Shown here: in pieces, positions 8,035-16,919 of the stretch
How positions within the stretch are numbered: the first letter of the stretch is position 1
Layout: each line of letters starts with the position of its first letter
Assembly (NCBI RefSeq): GCF_030348505.1
Contig: NZ_JAUCFJ010000002.1
Location: 3,476,001 to 3,540,000 of the forward strand
Source: Lysinibacillus sp. G4S2
GTDB taxonomy: Bacteria > Bacillota > Bacilli > Bacillales_A > Planococcaceae
Length of the DNA stretch: 64,000 nucleotides
Direction of reading: 5' to 3'
Made by a program: the position numbers and the translations under genes
The notes under the pieces: generated by a model
What the model was told of the DNA's origin: nothing
The model's database searches: none
What the model saw: the letters and a program-made list of their open reading frames with translations, nothing else

Positions 8035-10683
8035 TTACTTTAATCCATCAAAGAAGTCTAGCTCAGACAAATCTGTTTCAAATGCAAAGAATTCCTTCCT
8101 TCCCATAAAGAGCTGTTCGTCTTTTCTTGTTACGGGTACGACATGGAAGCCCCAATGATCTATTCCTGCGAAGACAAAGAACTTTACTTCCCCATTAGCG
8201 ATGGAATCCGTCTCGTCTTGTGGAATTTTATCGTGATAATATGCCGCGATATTCTCATAAAGAACAGGCGCAAAATCCTCTTGACGATTAAAGTAAGTGT
8301 ATTTATAAGATGACTGATTGTCGCTACCAGTTAGGAAGAATTCAACCTCTGTGACACCCCACGGACGAGAAATCGTGCCGTGAATTTGATTTAGCCTTTC
8401 TAAGCTACTGATGAGTAATTTTTCCTGACGATTATGTGTAAAGGCGCTAACCGTATAAGGGACTACCGGTGCATGATTCGTCACTTCCGTTTCGATCATG
8501 CCTATCTTTTTCGCATTTAAATAACGAAGTGCTCCTCTTAGGCAGGCAAGCTTTAGTTCAGGTACTTTGCCGACATTTTCAGCCTTTTGCCTAAATTCAA
8601 TGCTGCGTCCTGGTACAAATTCCTTCAATGCCTCGCGGAACGCATCGATTTTACAGGATTGTCCAGTTAGTTTTATAATGGAATATTCTCCTAAAACCCC
8701 ACTCTCATAAAACTCCTCTAAAAACTCTCGCACAATATCATAAATATCAGCCTTAATGAGATGGTTGATTTCCTTAATATTGAAAAAGACATTTGGATAG
8801 TCATAAACTTCCTTAAATTGATTGTTTTCTAGCATAGACAGACACCAGCGATCTACCGCTGTAACATTTAAATCACTATCCTGTTGCATATCGCTATCCG
8901 AATAAAAACGACTTCTTAAAATACCTGTTTTTCGGAAAAATTCTTTCTTCATTTCCTCTGCCATTTCCCATAAGAAATAATAATTATTGCGGACACGTAG
9001 GTATTCATCTCGTGTTCGGTTTTCATACTCTTTAAAGCGAGTAGGGATGATGTACTCGGCCTCTACAAAGGCTTTTTCGAATTGCTCGTACACTGCTTCT
9101 GTGCCGTAATCGTCTACATATCGATAAATATCCTTACCAGGAATATCAATTAATGCGTCGATATCATAAGCATTTTTTCCTCGACTATAATAGTTCGCAA
9201 AAACAATTTTCATAAATTGAAAAATACGATATGTAATATTGTTGCCACCAAAATTCGTATCTCCATTTTCATACGTGGTATGAATATCAATTTTGTAAGA
9301 AATACGCCCATCCTCTATTCGAAACTTACAGGAGGAAAGGTCTGTAGTTCCACCTCCACAATCGATTACGAGTGCATTATATTGCTTGCCATCCAGAAAG
9401 CTATTATTCTCTATTTGATTGGCGATTGTATTATATAGAACCGCCATACCTTCATCGAGGGCATGCTCCGTTTCGATTTGGTATTCAGGTAAAATCGCAT
9501 GAAACATATCTAAAAATTGCGTTTTCAGCTTAACGGGACTAGAAATATGCACATGCTTGAAGCGACATTTAAATTGATGCTCCGCCATTCGAATAATATA
9601 AAGCAAAAACTCTCTTAAAATTTGGCTTCGTGGGACAAGTGCTGTATTTCCGTTAGCATCCATGACCTCTTCCAATTTGGCATAATTACTTACCCAGCGT
9701 TTAATGCCTTGGAATTTCGTCGCCAATGATGTATAGCTATTTTTTTTCATCATTTTTAACGCTTCATAGCCGAAATGATAGCTTACTTGTTCTGAATTCG
9801 AGCAATCTGCTACTGTCATGACAGTCGGCACTACTTCAATCCATTCATTTTGATGGAGCGGGTCTGGAAATTGGACAAAATTGATGCTATTTAGCTGAAT
9901 TCTTTCATTTAATAAATCATGACTGCAAGGGGAAGAGACATAATCACTCTCTAAATAGACACCAGCCGTTGTATTTGTTGTTCCAAAATCAATGGCAAGA
10001 ATGGCATTGGTTGTTTCTAGCTGTTTAATTTCTAAATCTGGTATTGGCACCTTATAGTAGTGAAGATTTGTAGGCGGAAGTGGGGTTTCCTGATAGTAAG
10101 TCTTATAAATATACTCAGAATCTTGCTTTCTTAAAAAAATAAAGCTATAGTTTTTATTTTTTGTTTTCCGGATACCAATCGCTTCGTCAGCAGCAAAAAA
10201 ATACTGATTTGGGACTTCATCGTCTTTTAGGACATTCAAAATACCGCACAGCTCCAATTGCTCATTTACTAGCAGTACATTGGATTCAACAAGAAAACCG
10301 CCTGTTTCTACGAAATATCGATCAGGTTTATCAATCTTCATTCCACTATATAAGCTCATTTTGGCAGGAATTTTAATATCACCATTGTCAGACATAGGTG
10401 TTTTTAAATACTTTTGCATGGCCGCTTCGACTCTTTCAAAGCCCCCATCCTTGCTTTCTCTAATAAGAGGGTTTTCTTCAGCGCCACGATACCTTAATAT
10501 TTTGTCGATTAACTCGTCTCTTGTCAGTGTATTAATAAGACCTGTCACCAATTTTTCCTTATAACAAATATTTCTCAGCTGGAAGGTTGTCATTTCCATT
10601 AATTCTACACGTGTATAGGTCATATATTTCTTTTCTGTATAGCGCTTATTGGCATAAAGTTTATACGAATATTTAGTCGTCAT
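8035..10683 (-). CDS. Large Hsp70/actin-fold ATPase
   Basis: 882 aa, AGGAGGG eight bases before the ATG. The first ~70 residues include a SAP-like helix pair (LRNICYKEKLVTGLINTLTR, then DELIDKILRYRG). An actin/Hsp70 ATPase core follows from ~residue 225: phosphate-1 motif AILAIDFGTTNTTAGVYL, phosphate-2 motif VIDCGGGTTDLSSCKF near residue 440, and an adenosine-type IIKLTGQSCKIDAFREAL near residue 670. A further ~180-residue C-terminal domain replaces the usual DnaK substrate-binding domain. It is much longer than DnaK (~610 aa) and is not the housekeeping chaperone. With a DnaJ-domain gene in the same operon it may assemble, disassemble or recycle the contractile apparatus; that role is inference. 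Confidence 0.78.
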   Translation of the reverse strand: MTTKYSYKLYANKRYTEKKYMTYTRVELMEMTTFQLRNICYKEKLVTGLINTLTRDELIDKILRYRGAEENPLIRESKDGGFERVEAAMQKYLKTPMSDNGDIKIPAKMSLYSGMKIDKPDRYFVETGGFLVESNVLLVNEQLELCGILNVLKDDEVPNQYFFAADEAIGIRKTKNKNYSFIFLRKQDSEYIYKTYYQETPLPPTNLHYYKVPIPDLEIKQLETTNAILAIDFGTTNTTAGVYLESDYVSSPCSHDLLNERIQLNSINFVQFPDPLHQNEWIEVVPTVMTVADCSNSEQVSYHFGYEALKMMKKNSYTSLATKFQGIKRWVSNYAKLEEVMDANGNTALVPRSQILREFLLYIIRMAEHQFKCRFKHVHISSPVKLKTQFLDMFHAILPEYQIETEHALDEGMAVLYNTIANQIENNSFLDGKQYNALVIDCGGGTTDLSSCKFRIEDGRISYKIDIHTTYENGDTNFGGNNITYRIFQFMKIVFANYYSRGKNAYDIDALIDIPGKDIYRYVDDYGTEAVYEQFEKAFVEAEYIIPTRFKEYENRTRDEYLRVRNNYYFLWEMAEEMKKEFFRKTGILRSRFYSDSDMQQDSDLNVTAVDRWCLSMLENNQFKEVYDYPNVFFNIKEINHLIKADIYDIVREFLEEFYESGVLGEYSIIKLTGQSCKIDAFREALKEFVPGRSIEFRQKAENVGKVPELKLACLRGALRYLNAKKIGMIETEVTNHAPVVPYTVSAFTHNRQEKLLISSLERLNQIHGTISRPWGVTEVEFFLTGSDNQSSYKYTYFNRQEDFAPVLYENIAAYYHDKIPQDETDSIANGEVKFFVFAGIDHWGFHVVPVTRKDEQLFMGRKEFFAFETDLSELDFFDGLK

Positions 10684-10707
10684 TCAAAAATCCCTCCTCT
10701 GCTCTGG

Positions 10708-11397
10708 TTAGTAAAGAACAATTCGATCTAGTTTCATCGTTTCCTCTGCATCCATAATGCCGAAGTGATATTGCCAATAAACCTCTATATGAAAGCCAAT
10801 TGGCATAAAAATTTCTTGTACAAGCTGTACCTTTCGCTGATTTTGTTCTGTGTGCTTCTGAGGTATGTACAAAAGCAACTCATCCTGCTCCTCTGATTTC
10901 ACATAAATTATGCAATGCTTAAAGAGTCTTTTCAGCGTATCTTTTAATAAGTAGATTTCTTCACCAGTTTGGTAAAGTCTTAGCATATTCAAGACAACTA
11001 TTTCTTGCTCTTTTTTCGTAAAAGCATGAATATTGTCACGTACTAAATTGCCAAAAATATTTGCTTCGATTTCTCTTAGAATAAAGTGAATAAAGAATTC
11101 TCTTTTATTCATGCCCTGCATACGATCAATTTCAGCTAAGAAATGCAAGGTGATGTCAAAAAGATAGTCCCTAAACTCTATATTTGTAGTATTATCTGGG
11201 TGAAAGAGATTGTTAAAAATTTCAAAATAGCGATAATATGGATTTACTTCAACATGCTGTTCAACAAACTGTGCATTTAATAGTTGTGGACTAAGTTCCA
11301 TATAGGGCGAATACGTTGTGGCAAGGTTAAAATAAATATCCTTTTTAGTAAGGCCCTCATCTTCAGCTTTAATAAGCAAATCCCAAATATAGTTCAT
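10708..11397 (-). CDS. Unrecognised 229-aa protein, candidate baseplate component
   Basis: The ATG at 11397 overlaps the preceding stop (ATGA) and has AAGGTG seven bases upstream; a TTG six bases earlier is less likely. The protein is acidic and mostly helical (TNIEFRDYLFDITLHFLAEI) and ends with a strand-rich segment FMPIGFHIEVYWQYHFGI and DRIVLY. A final 'P.G..v.v' strand pattern is found in phage wedge protein gpI and TssG, and the gene sits beside another structural candidate, so a wedge role is a tentative idea. There are no signal peptide or membrane segments. I do not recognise the family. Confidence 0.5.
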   Translation of the reverse strand: MNYIWDLLIKAEDEGLTKKDIYFNLATTYSPYMELSPQLLNAQFVEQHVEVNPYYRYFEIFNNLFHPDNTTNIEFRDYLFDITLHFLAEIDRMQGMNKREFFIHFILREIEANIFGNLVRDNIHAFTKKEQEIVVLNMLRLYQTGEEIYLLKDTLKRLFKHCIIYVKSEEQDELLLYIPQKHTEQNQRKVQLVQEIFMPIGFHIEVYWQYHFGIMDAEETMKLDRIVLY

Positions 11398-12671
11398 AGC
11401 CAAACACCTTCACATTTATATTCAAAAAAATGTCGTTGTACTTCCGATACGAGGAAGCTCAATATGTCATTTGAAATAAAGCTTCTTTCCTCTTTCGCCT
11501 TAAACTTTAGTAGCATCGTTTTTTTATGACCATTATCGCCTATCATTTCCGTTAAGAAAGGATTCGCAGAGTGACTAAAGCTTGTTCCTGAAAACGAGTC
11601 CAATATGTCAACATCTACAAGCTCAAGTCTATTGGCTACCTCGAAGGAATTAATCATACGAGTAATTTCGCCCTTCGTTTTAATACTAGCAGTATACTTA
11701 CTAGCAAATTTGTGCATAAAATGCTCTATTCGTCGATTTGATACAAGCTCGTAATTTAATTTCCCAATCTTCTCGTCTTCCATTTTTACAATTTTCACAA
11801 GCTCCCAAACCCCTGATTTATCTTGCGGTGAAACAACTGTCAATTCATTGTCCGAACGTTTAACGTAGCGAACACTTTGCTCATCAGCTTCGACAAGATA
11901 GCCATGCTGGTTTCCGGTTTTTCGTAAGGAAAGGACATGCTCAAAATTCACCTTATCAACGGCCGGGACAGGAAACCCAACATTTTTCAGCGTATGCCGT
12001 TCAATGTTCCAAAGCGGCACCATATTCAGTCGTTTTTTCTGCTCATACTCCTCTAAATCAATGATGATTTCAGTGATTTCAACATCTTCGTTTAAAGAAG
12101 GACAATCCACCAAATTTACATCAAAAAATTTATAAGCGAATGGGTGATTGATTGTTTTCCATGGTAAGCCATTTATTTGGAAAATCGGATAAAGCCTGTC
12201 GATTTCTTGCAAATAGTCGGTGTTTCTCGTAAGACTGACCTTAATCTCTACTTGTCCTTCTGTCGTTACTAGCCTTCCACTGAAGTGTCGCTGCTCAGCA
12301 AGTAACTGTTGAATTTGCATGGAATCACATTCTAGAAATAATGTGAACAGTACTGCCGTTTTATATTTTTTAAACGATTCAAGTAGTTTTTCAATTTTGA
12401 TTGGTTTACTTTCTATATCAGCTGATCGCATCGGGAATAAGCATTCATGAATGGGATCAACATCTTCCTTGGAACTAAGCGTTACATAAATGTCAAACCT
12501 ATCCTCTGCATTATCTATTTCGTTGAATATGCGCTCCTCAAGTCTTTTGTTCATTTCATCCTGATAATCGATTAAATTTACAAAAACGCCACTGACAATA
12601 TCCTTTAGTAGCTGACGTTGTTCTAGATCCTCTATTTTACGTAACCGTTCAAACATGAGCTCTTTTATCAA
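11394..12671 (-). CDS. Unrecognised 425-aa protein, candidate baseplate component
   Basis: TTG start with GAGGG eight bases upstream, one base after the stop of the PP2C-like gene. The first ~60 residues are a charged helical region (MFERLRKIEDLEQRQLLKDI). The centre is beta-rich with ITEIIIDLEEYEQKKRLNMVP, and the C-terminus ends in RSFISNDILSFLVSEVQRHF. The size, cytoplasmic character and linkage to the 229-aa gene would fit a wedge pair analogous to TssF/TssG or gpJ/gpI. That is an inference from order and size, not from a recognised motif. A profile comparison against TssF and Baseplate_J would decide it. Confidence 0.5.
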   Translation of the reverse strand: MIKELMFERLRKIEDLEQRQLLKDIVSGVFVNLIDYQDEMNKRLEERIFNEIDNAEDRFDIYVTLSSKEDVDPIHECLFPMRSADIESKPIKIEKLLESFKKYKTAVLFTLFLECDSMQIQQLLAEQRHFSGRLVTTEGQVEIKVSLTRNTDYLQEIDRLYPIFQINGLPWKTINHPFAYKFFDVNLVDCPSLNEDVEITEIIIDLEEYEQKKRLNMVPLWNIERHTLKNVGFPVPAVDKVNFEHVLSLRKTGNQHGYLVEADEQSVRYVKRSDNELTVVSPQDKSGVWELVKIVKMEDEKIGKLNYELVSNRRIEHFMHKFASKYTASIKTKGEITRMINSFEVANRLELVDVDILDSFSGTSFSHSANPFLTEMIGDNGHKKTMLLKFKAKEERSFISNDILSFLVSEVQRHFFEYKCEGVWL

Positions 12672-12672
12672 T

Positions 12673-14319
12673 TTATTTTCCCTCTTTCATCACCTCAGAG
12701 TCAGATGGCTGATCGGCAGCTGTCCCTTCATTCATAGGTGGAGTTTCTTCCTCAGGTACTGCTTTACCAGCTGGTGGTCCTTGAGGAACAGGATTTAATT
12801 TATCATTGGCGTTCATAACCTTTCGCTCTAGACCTAAAACCTTTGATAGTAGCTCTGTCTCCTGATAAATTTCCTGTGCAAGTGTATAATATTCAATTGC
12901 TTTTCCGTACTCTTGGCTTGCATAGCTCTGATCCCCGCTTTTTTCTAAGCCTTCAGCCTTCAATTCCTTCTGGGCCTTTTTCAATTCAGCTATTTTAGCC
13001 TCTGTCTCTTCTATTTTCGTCTTTATTTGAGGTTCGCCAGTATAAGCAATGGTAAGGGCTTTTTTTCTGGCTTTTTGATACGCTGCAAGAGCCCCATTGT
13101 AATCCTCTGACTCAAATCGAAAATCTCCATCTTTCACAGCTTCAGCAATTTGTACAATGGTATCCATATTAGCGATTCTTTGCTCGATTGCTTCTTTTCC
13201 AAAATCATCAATGAGCTTGCCTTCCTTTTTAGCCTTTTCATATTGCTCAAGCGCTTCATTAAATTTTCCTTCTTCTGCCAACTTATCCCCATTAATGATC
13301 AGCTCAGTAATTCTTAATTTTTTCGCTAGCAAATTCCTATGTATTGGGTCGTTCAATTTCTTTGCTGCATTTCTGCCCTCGCTATATTCCAGAAGCGCCT
13401 TTTCATAATTTCCATCTTGAAAATAAAGATTTCCGCTCTTTTCATGATCTTTCATTTCTACGGTTAATTCGGCCATTTTTTTCCCTTGTTTTGCTTGATA
13501 ATAAATTGCACCTCCACCTACGATTAAAGTGACGATTAATGCAGCTGCAATCATTTTGATGTATTTCATCTTTTTCTTGTTCGTTTCCTGGTAAACCTTA
13601 TTAACGAATATAGCAGCGATTGTGTAATTATTAACAACCTTCCTTTGCCTACTTAAAAGTACCTCTTCCAATAAATCAGTATATTGCTCCGGCTCTTTTA
13701 CATCTTCCAGCGCGTCTGCCATCTCAATTTCACCGACATCTTCCCAAAAGCCGGCTGTACAAAGCACTAATACATCGCCATCCATTAATTTCATTTTTTT
13801 AGAGACAAAAGGCTGAAAATCATTTGGTTTGCCAAGATAATTTAGCAGATTGGTTCTTTCCTCATGCTGACTAATATCTAACGAACGGTTCCTATTACTC
13901 ACTAGCTCCTGTGCCAAGCTTTGATCAGTGCTTTTAAACGATAAAGTGCCATTACGAAAATGATACAGTCTCGAGTTTCCTGCAACTGCAACAATCATTT
14001 TTGAGTAATCTGATACGACCATAACGATACTAGCTTTTAATCTTACTCTTAAGCTTTGATTTTGCAGTATGTTCTGCGCATATCTTATATATTTTTTGAT
14101 GCTTCTTCTGGACATGGATGGCTTTTCCATAAATTTTTCTAAAATTGCCTTCACCGCAAGCTCTGCACTACTTATTTCCTGATCTGAATCTAACCCCTTC
14201 ACAGCTACCCAGCAGGCTACATCGTCCAGCTCTGTATAGGCAAAGTAATCTTTATTTTGCAAAAATGAGCCCGCTTCGGATAAAAAGCTTGTTTTAAAGT
14301 TGCTATTTTCCTTTCTCAT
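12673..14319 (-). CDS. Degenerate PP2C domain - membrane helix - TPR-like repeat protein
   Basis: 548 aa, GAGGAGGGG before the ATG. Residues ~1-245 follow the PP2C order (VAVAGNSRLYHF, then MDGDVLVLCTAGFWEDV, then VNNYTIAAIFV), but the metal-binding Asp residues are lost: the usual 'SDGvxD' reads TAGFWED and the usual 'DN.T' reads NNYT. A single transmembrane helix lies at ~252-275 (MIAAALIVTLIVGGGAIYY). It is followed by ~200 residues of TPR-like repeats with the theme 'G..Ye.Al..Y..A' (DGNYEKALLEYSEGRNAAKK, EGKFNEALEQYEKAKKEGKL, SEDYNGALAAYQKARKKAL, QEYGKAIEYYTLAQEIYQ), and an acidic Pro-rich tail. It is best read as a membrane-anchored pseudophosphatase scaffold next to an intact PP2C. Confidence 0.72.
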   Translation of the reverse strand: MRKENSNFKTSFLSEAGSFLQNKDYFAYTELDDVACWVAVKGLDSDQEISSAELAVKAILEKFMEKPSMSRRSIKKYIRYAQNILQNQSLRVRLKASIVMVVSDYSKMIVAVAGNSRLYHFRNGTLSFKSTDQSLAQELVSNRNRSLDISQHEERTNLLNYLGKPNDFQPFVSKKMKLMDGDVLVLCTAGFWEDVGEIEMADALEDVKEPEQYTDLLEEVLLSRQRKVVNNYTIAAIFVNKVYQETNKKKMKYIKMIAAALIVTLIVGGGAIYYQAKQGKKMAELTVEMKDHEKSGNLYFQDGNYEKALLEYSEGRNAAKKLNDPIHRNLLAKKLRITELIINGDKLAEEGKFNEALEQYEKAKKEGKLIDDFGKEAIEQRIANMDTIVQIAEAVKDGDFRFESEDYNGALAAYQKARKKALTIAYTGEPQIKTKIEETEAKIAELKKAQKELKAEGLEKSGDQSYASQEYGKAIEYYTLAQEIYQETELLSKVLGLERKVMNANDKLNPVPQGPPAGKAVPEEETPPMNEGTAADQPSDSEVMKEGK

Positions 14320-14368
14320 GATTCCCCTCCTCGACTATTAGTAGTAAGAGCTCTGACCGATAAAATGA

Positions 14369-15208
14369 TTACCATGTTTTTTCTAGGATGACGATGGTTG
14401 CATTATCTTGATTTTTTAAGCGTTTTTGTTCAACAGTTTTAATGATGTTTTGTGCAATATCATACGGTGGAGCGTGCTGAGAGAGAATTTTCTCCATTTC
14501 AACCTCTGTTATCGTATCGTAGACTCCATCACTAAATAGACATACCTTGTCCCCTTTTTGTAGCTGAATCGGACTTTTTCCTATATCTAGATTTTTAAAG
14601 CCTTCATATCCTAAATAATTGATAAGTCTCTTTTTCAAAGGATTTTCCTGTACTTCAAGCTGCGATATTTCACCAGAAATATAACGCTCTGTTAAAACTG
14701 ATTCAAAAATATGCTTTTGATTGATAGCGATAAATTCTCCGTTTCGAAAAATTGTTATCACACTATCTCCTACGGCTCCCCAGTGAAGAAATCCGTTGTT
14801 ATCAATAACGACCGCCACTAATGTCGTACCACCATTAGAGCCATTTAAATTTTCGAGTATCATATGGTTACTCGCTAAAGCAGTTTCCTTAAAAAATTTT
14901 TCTAAATTGTTTAGGCCACTTAGCTTTTTGAATTCTTGTATAAATGTCGTGACAGCAACAGTACTTGCCATCCTACCGTTTGCTAATCCACTGATGCCAT
15001 CTGCCAGGACAGCAATTGTTCCATAATTCGTTTCAGTTGTAGAAAAATAGTCATCCTGCTCATCCCGTCTACCAATTGTTTGACCATTTCCAATTTCAAT
15101 TTTGTTTTTTTCAACTTTTTGCGTAAGCATGCTTCTAATCATTAGTAATGTAATGATTACAATAATAAATACTAGCGCAATTATGTATGGCAGTAGTTCC
15201 AGTCCCAT
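14369..15208 (-). CDS. PP2C-family Ser/Thr protein phosphatase with N-terminal membrane anchor
   Basis: 279 aa. A hydrophobic helix at ~5-27 (LLPYIIALVFIIVIITLLMI) anchors the protein; the rest is a PP2C catalytic domain with key residues kept: AVLADGISGLANGRMAS, GAVGDSVITIF, VCLFSDGVYDTI and NQDNATIVIL, which supply the Asp ligands for Mn/Mg. It starts seven bases after the zinc-ribbon FHA gene and is followed by the degenerate PP2C gene. In Gram-negative T6SS the PppA phosphatase opposes PpkA on an FHA protein. The same trio occurs here, so it probably resets that phosphorylation state. Confidence 0.85.
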   Translation of the reverse strand: MGLELLPYIIALVFIIVIITLLMIRSMLTQKVEKNKIEIGNGQTIGRRDEQDDYFSTTETNYGTIAVLADGISGLANGRMASTVAVTTFIQEFKKLSGLNNLEKFFKETALASNHMILENLNGSNGGTTLVAVVIDNNGFLHWGAVGDSVITIFRNGEFIAINQKHIFESVLTERYISGEISQLEVQENPLKKRLINYLGYEGFKNLDIGKSPIQLQKGDKVCLFSDGVYDTITEVEMEKILSQHAPPYDIAQNIIKTVEQKRLKNQDNATIVILEKTW

Positions 15209-15214
15209 TTATCA

Positions 15215-15739
15215 TCATTCCTCGCTCTGGTTGTTTTCCCATTCAAAGTGAACGCCACATAAAGGAATGAAAAGAAACATACTTCCACCTAATTGGATAA
15301 CATCATATGCCGCTAGCTCTGTTGGCGTATAAACTGCTTCATTGTTAAGATAGGCCAATCCCGATGCATCTCCAGGAAGTAAATAGAAATTCCTTTTTTT
15401 AGGGTCATAAACGATAACAGCATGGTTACGCTTAGAAATTGAATTATCTCCAACAATACGAATATGCATATCCTCAGCTCTACCTATAAAGTTCTTTTCC
15501 GATAAAATCCTATAATCTCGCCCCATTTGAGGTCCTTCAATACAAACTAGCCATCCCGTAACCGGGTCGATTCCATCCATTTCTCCAAGATATGGCATTG
15601 TCTTATCATCAACATCTACTGTTGTTGGCTGACTGCTTGATCTTTGCTCCTGCTCCACCATTACATTGCAATATGGACAAACATTTCTATGTCTTCTTGA
15701 ACTAAACATGTGACCATTTGTACATCTAATCAAACTCAT
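15215..15739 (-). CDS. Zinc-ribbon FHA-domain protein
   Basis: 174 aa with GGGGG nine bases upstream of the ATG. The N-terminus carries a single zinc ribbon (CTNGHMFSSRRHRNVCPYC). After a linker, residues ~65-165 form an FHA domain: GWLVCIEGPQMGRDYRI, FIGRAEDMHIRI, then SISKRNHAVIVYDPKKR and GLAYLNNEAVY. These contain the GR, S..H and N signatures for phosphothreonine recognition (here S.(K)RNH). It lies between the membrane FHA gene and the PP2C gene in one close-packed operon. It is a likely reader of the kinase-made phosphothreonine mark. Confidence 0.82.
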   Translation of the reverse strand: MSLIRCTNGHMFSSRRHRNVCPYCNVMVEQEQRSSSQPTTVDVDDKTMPYLGEMDGIDPVTGWLVCIEGPQMGRDYRILSEKNFIGRAEDMHIRIVGDNSISKRNHAVIVYDPKKRNFYLLPGDASGLAYLNNEAVYTPTELAAYDVIQLGGSMFLFIPLCGVHFEWENNQSEE

Positions 15740-15780
15740 TTTCGCTATCCCCCGTCTGTGTTACGAATCTTATTTTTTCT

Positions 15781-16356
15781 CTATTTCACTAAAATTCGTG
15801 TATTTGCTATGTATATCGTATCTCCATTACCTATGGGGTAAGGGTTTTCGTGCTTTAATCTATTTTTTACGCGCTTATGAGCTTTTTTGATACCCACACC
15901 ATTGACAGAATCAATGTCCTCTATGTACCATACTCCAGATACACAATTTAATACGGCATGCTCATAGTTAATGAGTGATTCATACTCTGTACCACTTAAG
16001 TCAATATCTGCCTGATTGCTAGCTGAACTTTTTCCAATAAGTAATGAAGTTTGTTCATCTATCTCCCATTCCTCAACTTCCACTCCCCGATCATTGAGGA
16101 GAACTAGCTTTCGAATGTCCGTTTTGGTCACATCAAATTTCGTTACTTTTGTTTCATATTTCATAGAGCCAAAAATAATAGCGAGTATGACCATCACTAT
16201 ACCAATCATCGTTTTCAAAAGAACATCCTGATTCATGACAAATACATATAAAATGAAAAAGAAGGCGATTGTGACAATAATGATATCGATAATTTTTATA
16301 ATCATTTGTTTCTTTGTGTTTTCACTGTATACATCCGTTGAATTTTGGTCATACAT
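15781..16356 (-). CDS. Membrane-anchored FHA-domain protein
   Basis: 191 aa from ATG 16356, which has AAGGAG nine bases upstream; an ATG at 16374 lacks a good site. Two transmembrane helices occupy ~21-67 (IIDIIIVTIAFFFILYVFVM and MIGIVMVILAIIFGSM). The FHA domain follows: SLLIGKSSASNQADIDLSG, YESLINYEHAVLNCVSG, WYIEDIDSVNGVGIKK. The Arg of the usual 'GR' is Lys here, while the NYEH and S.NG positions are kept. Anchoring an FHA protein in the membrane could tie phosphorylation signalling to docking of the apparatus; that is inference. Confidence 0.78.
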   Translation of the reverse strand: MYDQNSTDVYSENTKKQMIIKIIDIIIVTIAFFFILYVFVMNQDVLLKTMIGIVMVILAIIFGSMKYETKVTKFDVTKTDIRKLVLLNDRGVEVEEWEIDEQTSLLIGKSSASNQADIDLSGTEYESLINYEHAVLNCVSGVWYIEDIDSVNGVGIKKAHKRVKNRLKHENPYPIGNGDTIYIANTRILVK

Positions 16357-16392
16357 GGTATCACACTCCTTCATACTAGCTATGGCTTTGAA

Positions 16393-16827
16393 TTACTTGT
16401 TAAAAAATCGTTCAAATAAATCCGTTGTATCTAACGGATTTTTCTTTGCATTCTTGTTAAGGGTTGATGACGTTTCCCTTGTTTTAGGATTAAAGCCAAA
16501 AAAGTGCTCAAAGTTCTTTTCAATATTGTCCATATTGAAATCTGGCCTTTTTTCAGTAGACTGTTGGCGTGAAGATTGTTTTTCATTTGTCTGTCCTCTA
16601 CTCCAACTTTGACCCGCTCCATCTAGTCGCGCATCATATGCCTCTCTTGAAGCCTGATCCTTTAGTACTTTGTATGCCTCTGTCACTTCTAAAAAAATCT
16701 TTTCAGATTCTTTACTTCCACCGCTCACGTCTGGATGATGTTTTTTTGATAGCTTCCGATAAGCGACTTTTATTTGATCTTGTGTGGCGTCTCTACTGAC
16801 ACCTAAAGTTTCATAATGCGTTTTCAT
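16393..16827 (-). CDS. Short J-domain (DnaJ-like) co-chaperone
   Basis: 144 aa. The ATG at 16827 is chosen because GGGGA lies eight bases upstream, while the ATG at 16836 abuts that site. Residues 1-65 are a J-domain (HYETLGVSRDATQDQIKVAY, then KLSKKHHPDV with the HPD motif). There is no Gly/Phe region, zinc centre or DnaJ C-terminal domain. The rest is a polar linker ending in FFGFNPK and LFERFFNK. It is a specialised J-protein, likely to stimulate the large Hsp70-like ATPase of the same operon rather than the housekeeping DnaK. Confidence 0.85.
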   Translation of the reverse strand: MKTHYETLGVSRDATQDQIKVAYRKLSKKHHPDVSGGSKESEKIFLEVTEAYKVLKDQASREAYDARLDGAGQSWSRGQTNEKQSSRQQSTEKRPDFNMDNIEKNFEHFFGFNPKTRETSSTLNKNAKKNPLDTTDLFERFFNK

Positions 16828-16859
16828 GTTTTTCATCCCCAGTATTAGGATTATTCAAA

Positions 16860-16894
16860 ATTATCTAAGGAACTATGAAAGTCCCTTAGATAAT
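16860..16894 (-). terminator. Hairpin attenuator between tube-like and dnaJ-like genes
   Basis: Arms ATTATCTAAGG and CCTTAGATAAT pair perfectly over 11 bp. Inside, three more pairs surround an ATGAA loop after one mismatch. On the minus strand the stem is followed by TTTTGAATAA, a short T-run. It should terminate part of the transcription and so lower downstream expression relative to the tube and sheath genes. Confidence 0.65.
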
Positions 16895-16919
16895 GTGGAA
16901 TGTCTATCAAGCAATAATC

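Noticed and set aside
8035-10683. Housekeeping DnaK
   Set aside because: It is far longer, with a SAP-like start and no DnaK substrate-binding domain, and no grpE or hrcA is nearby.
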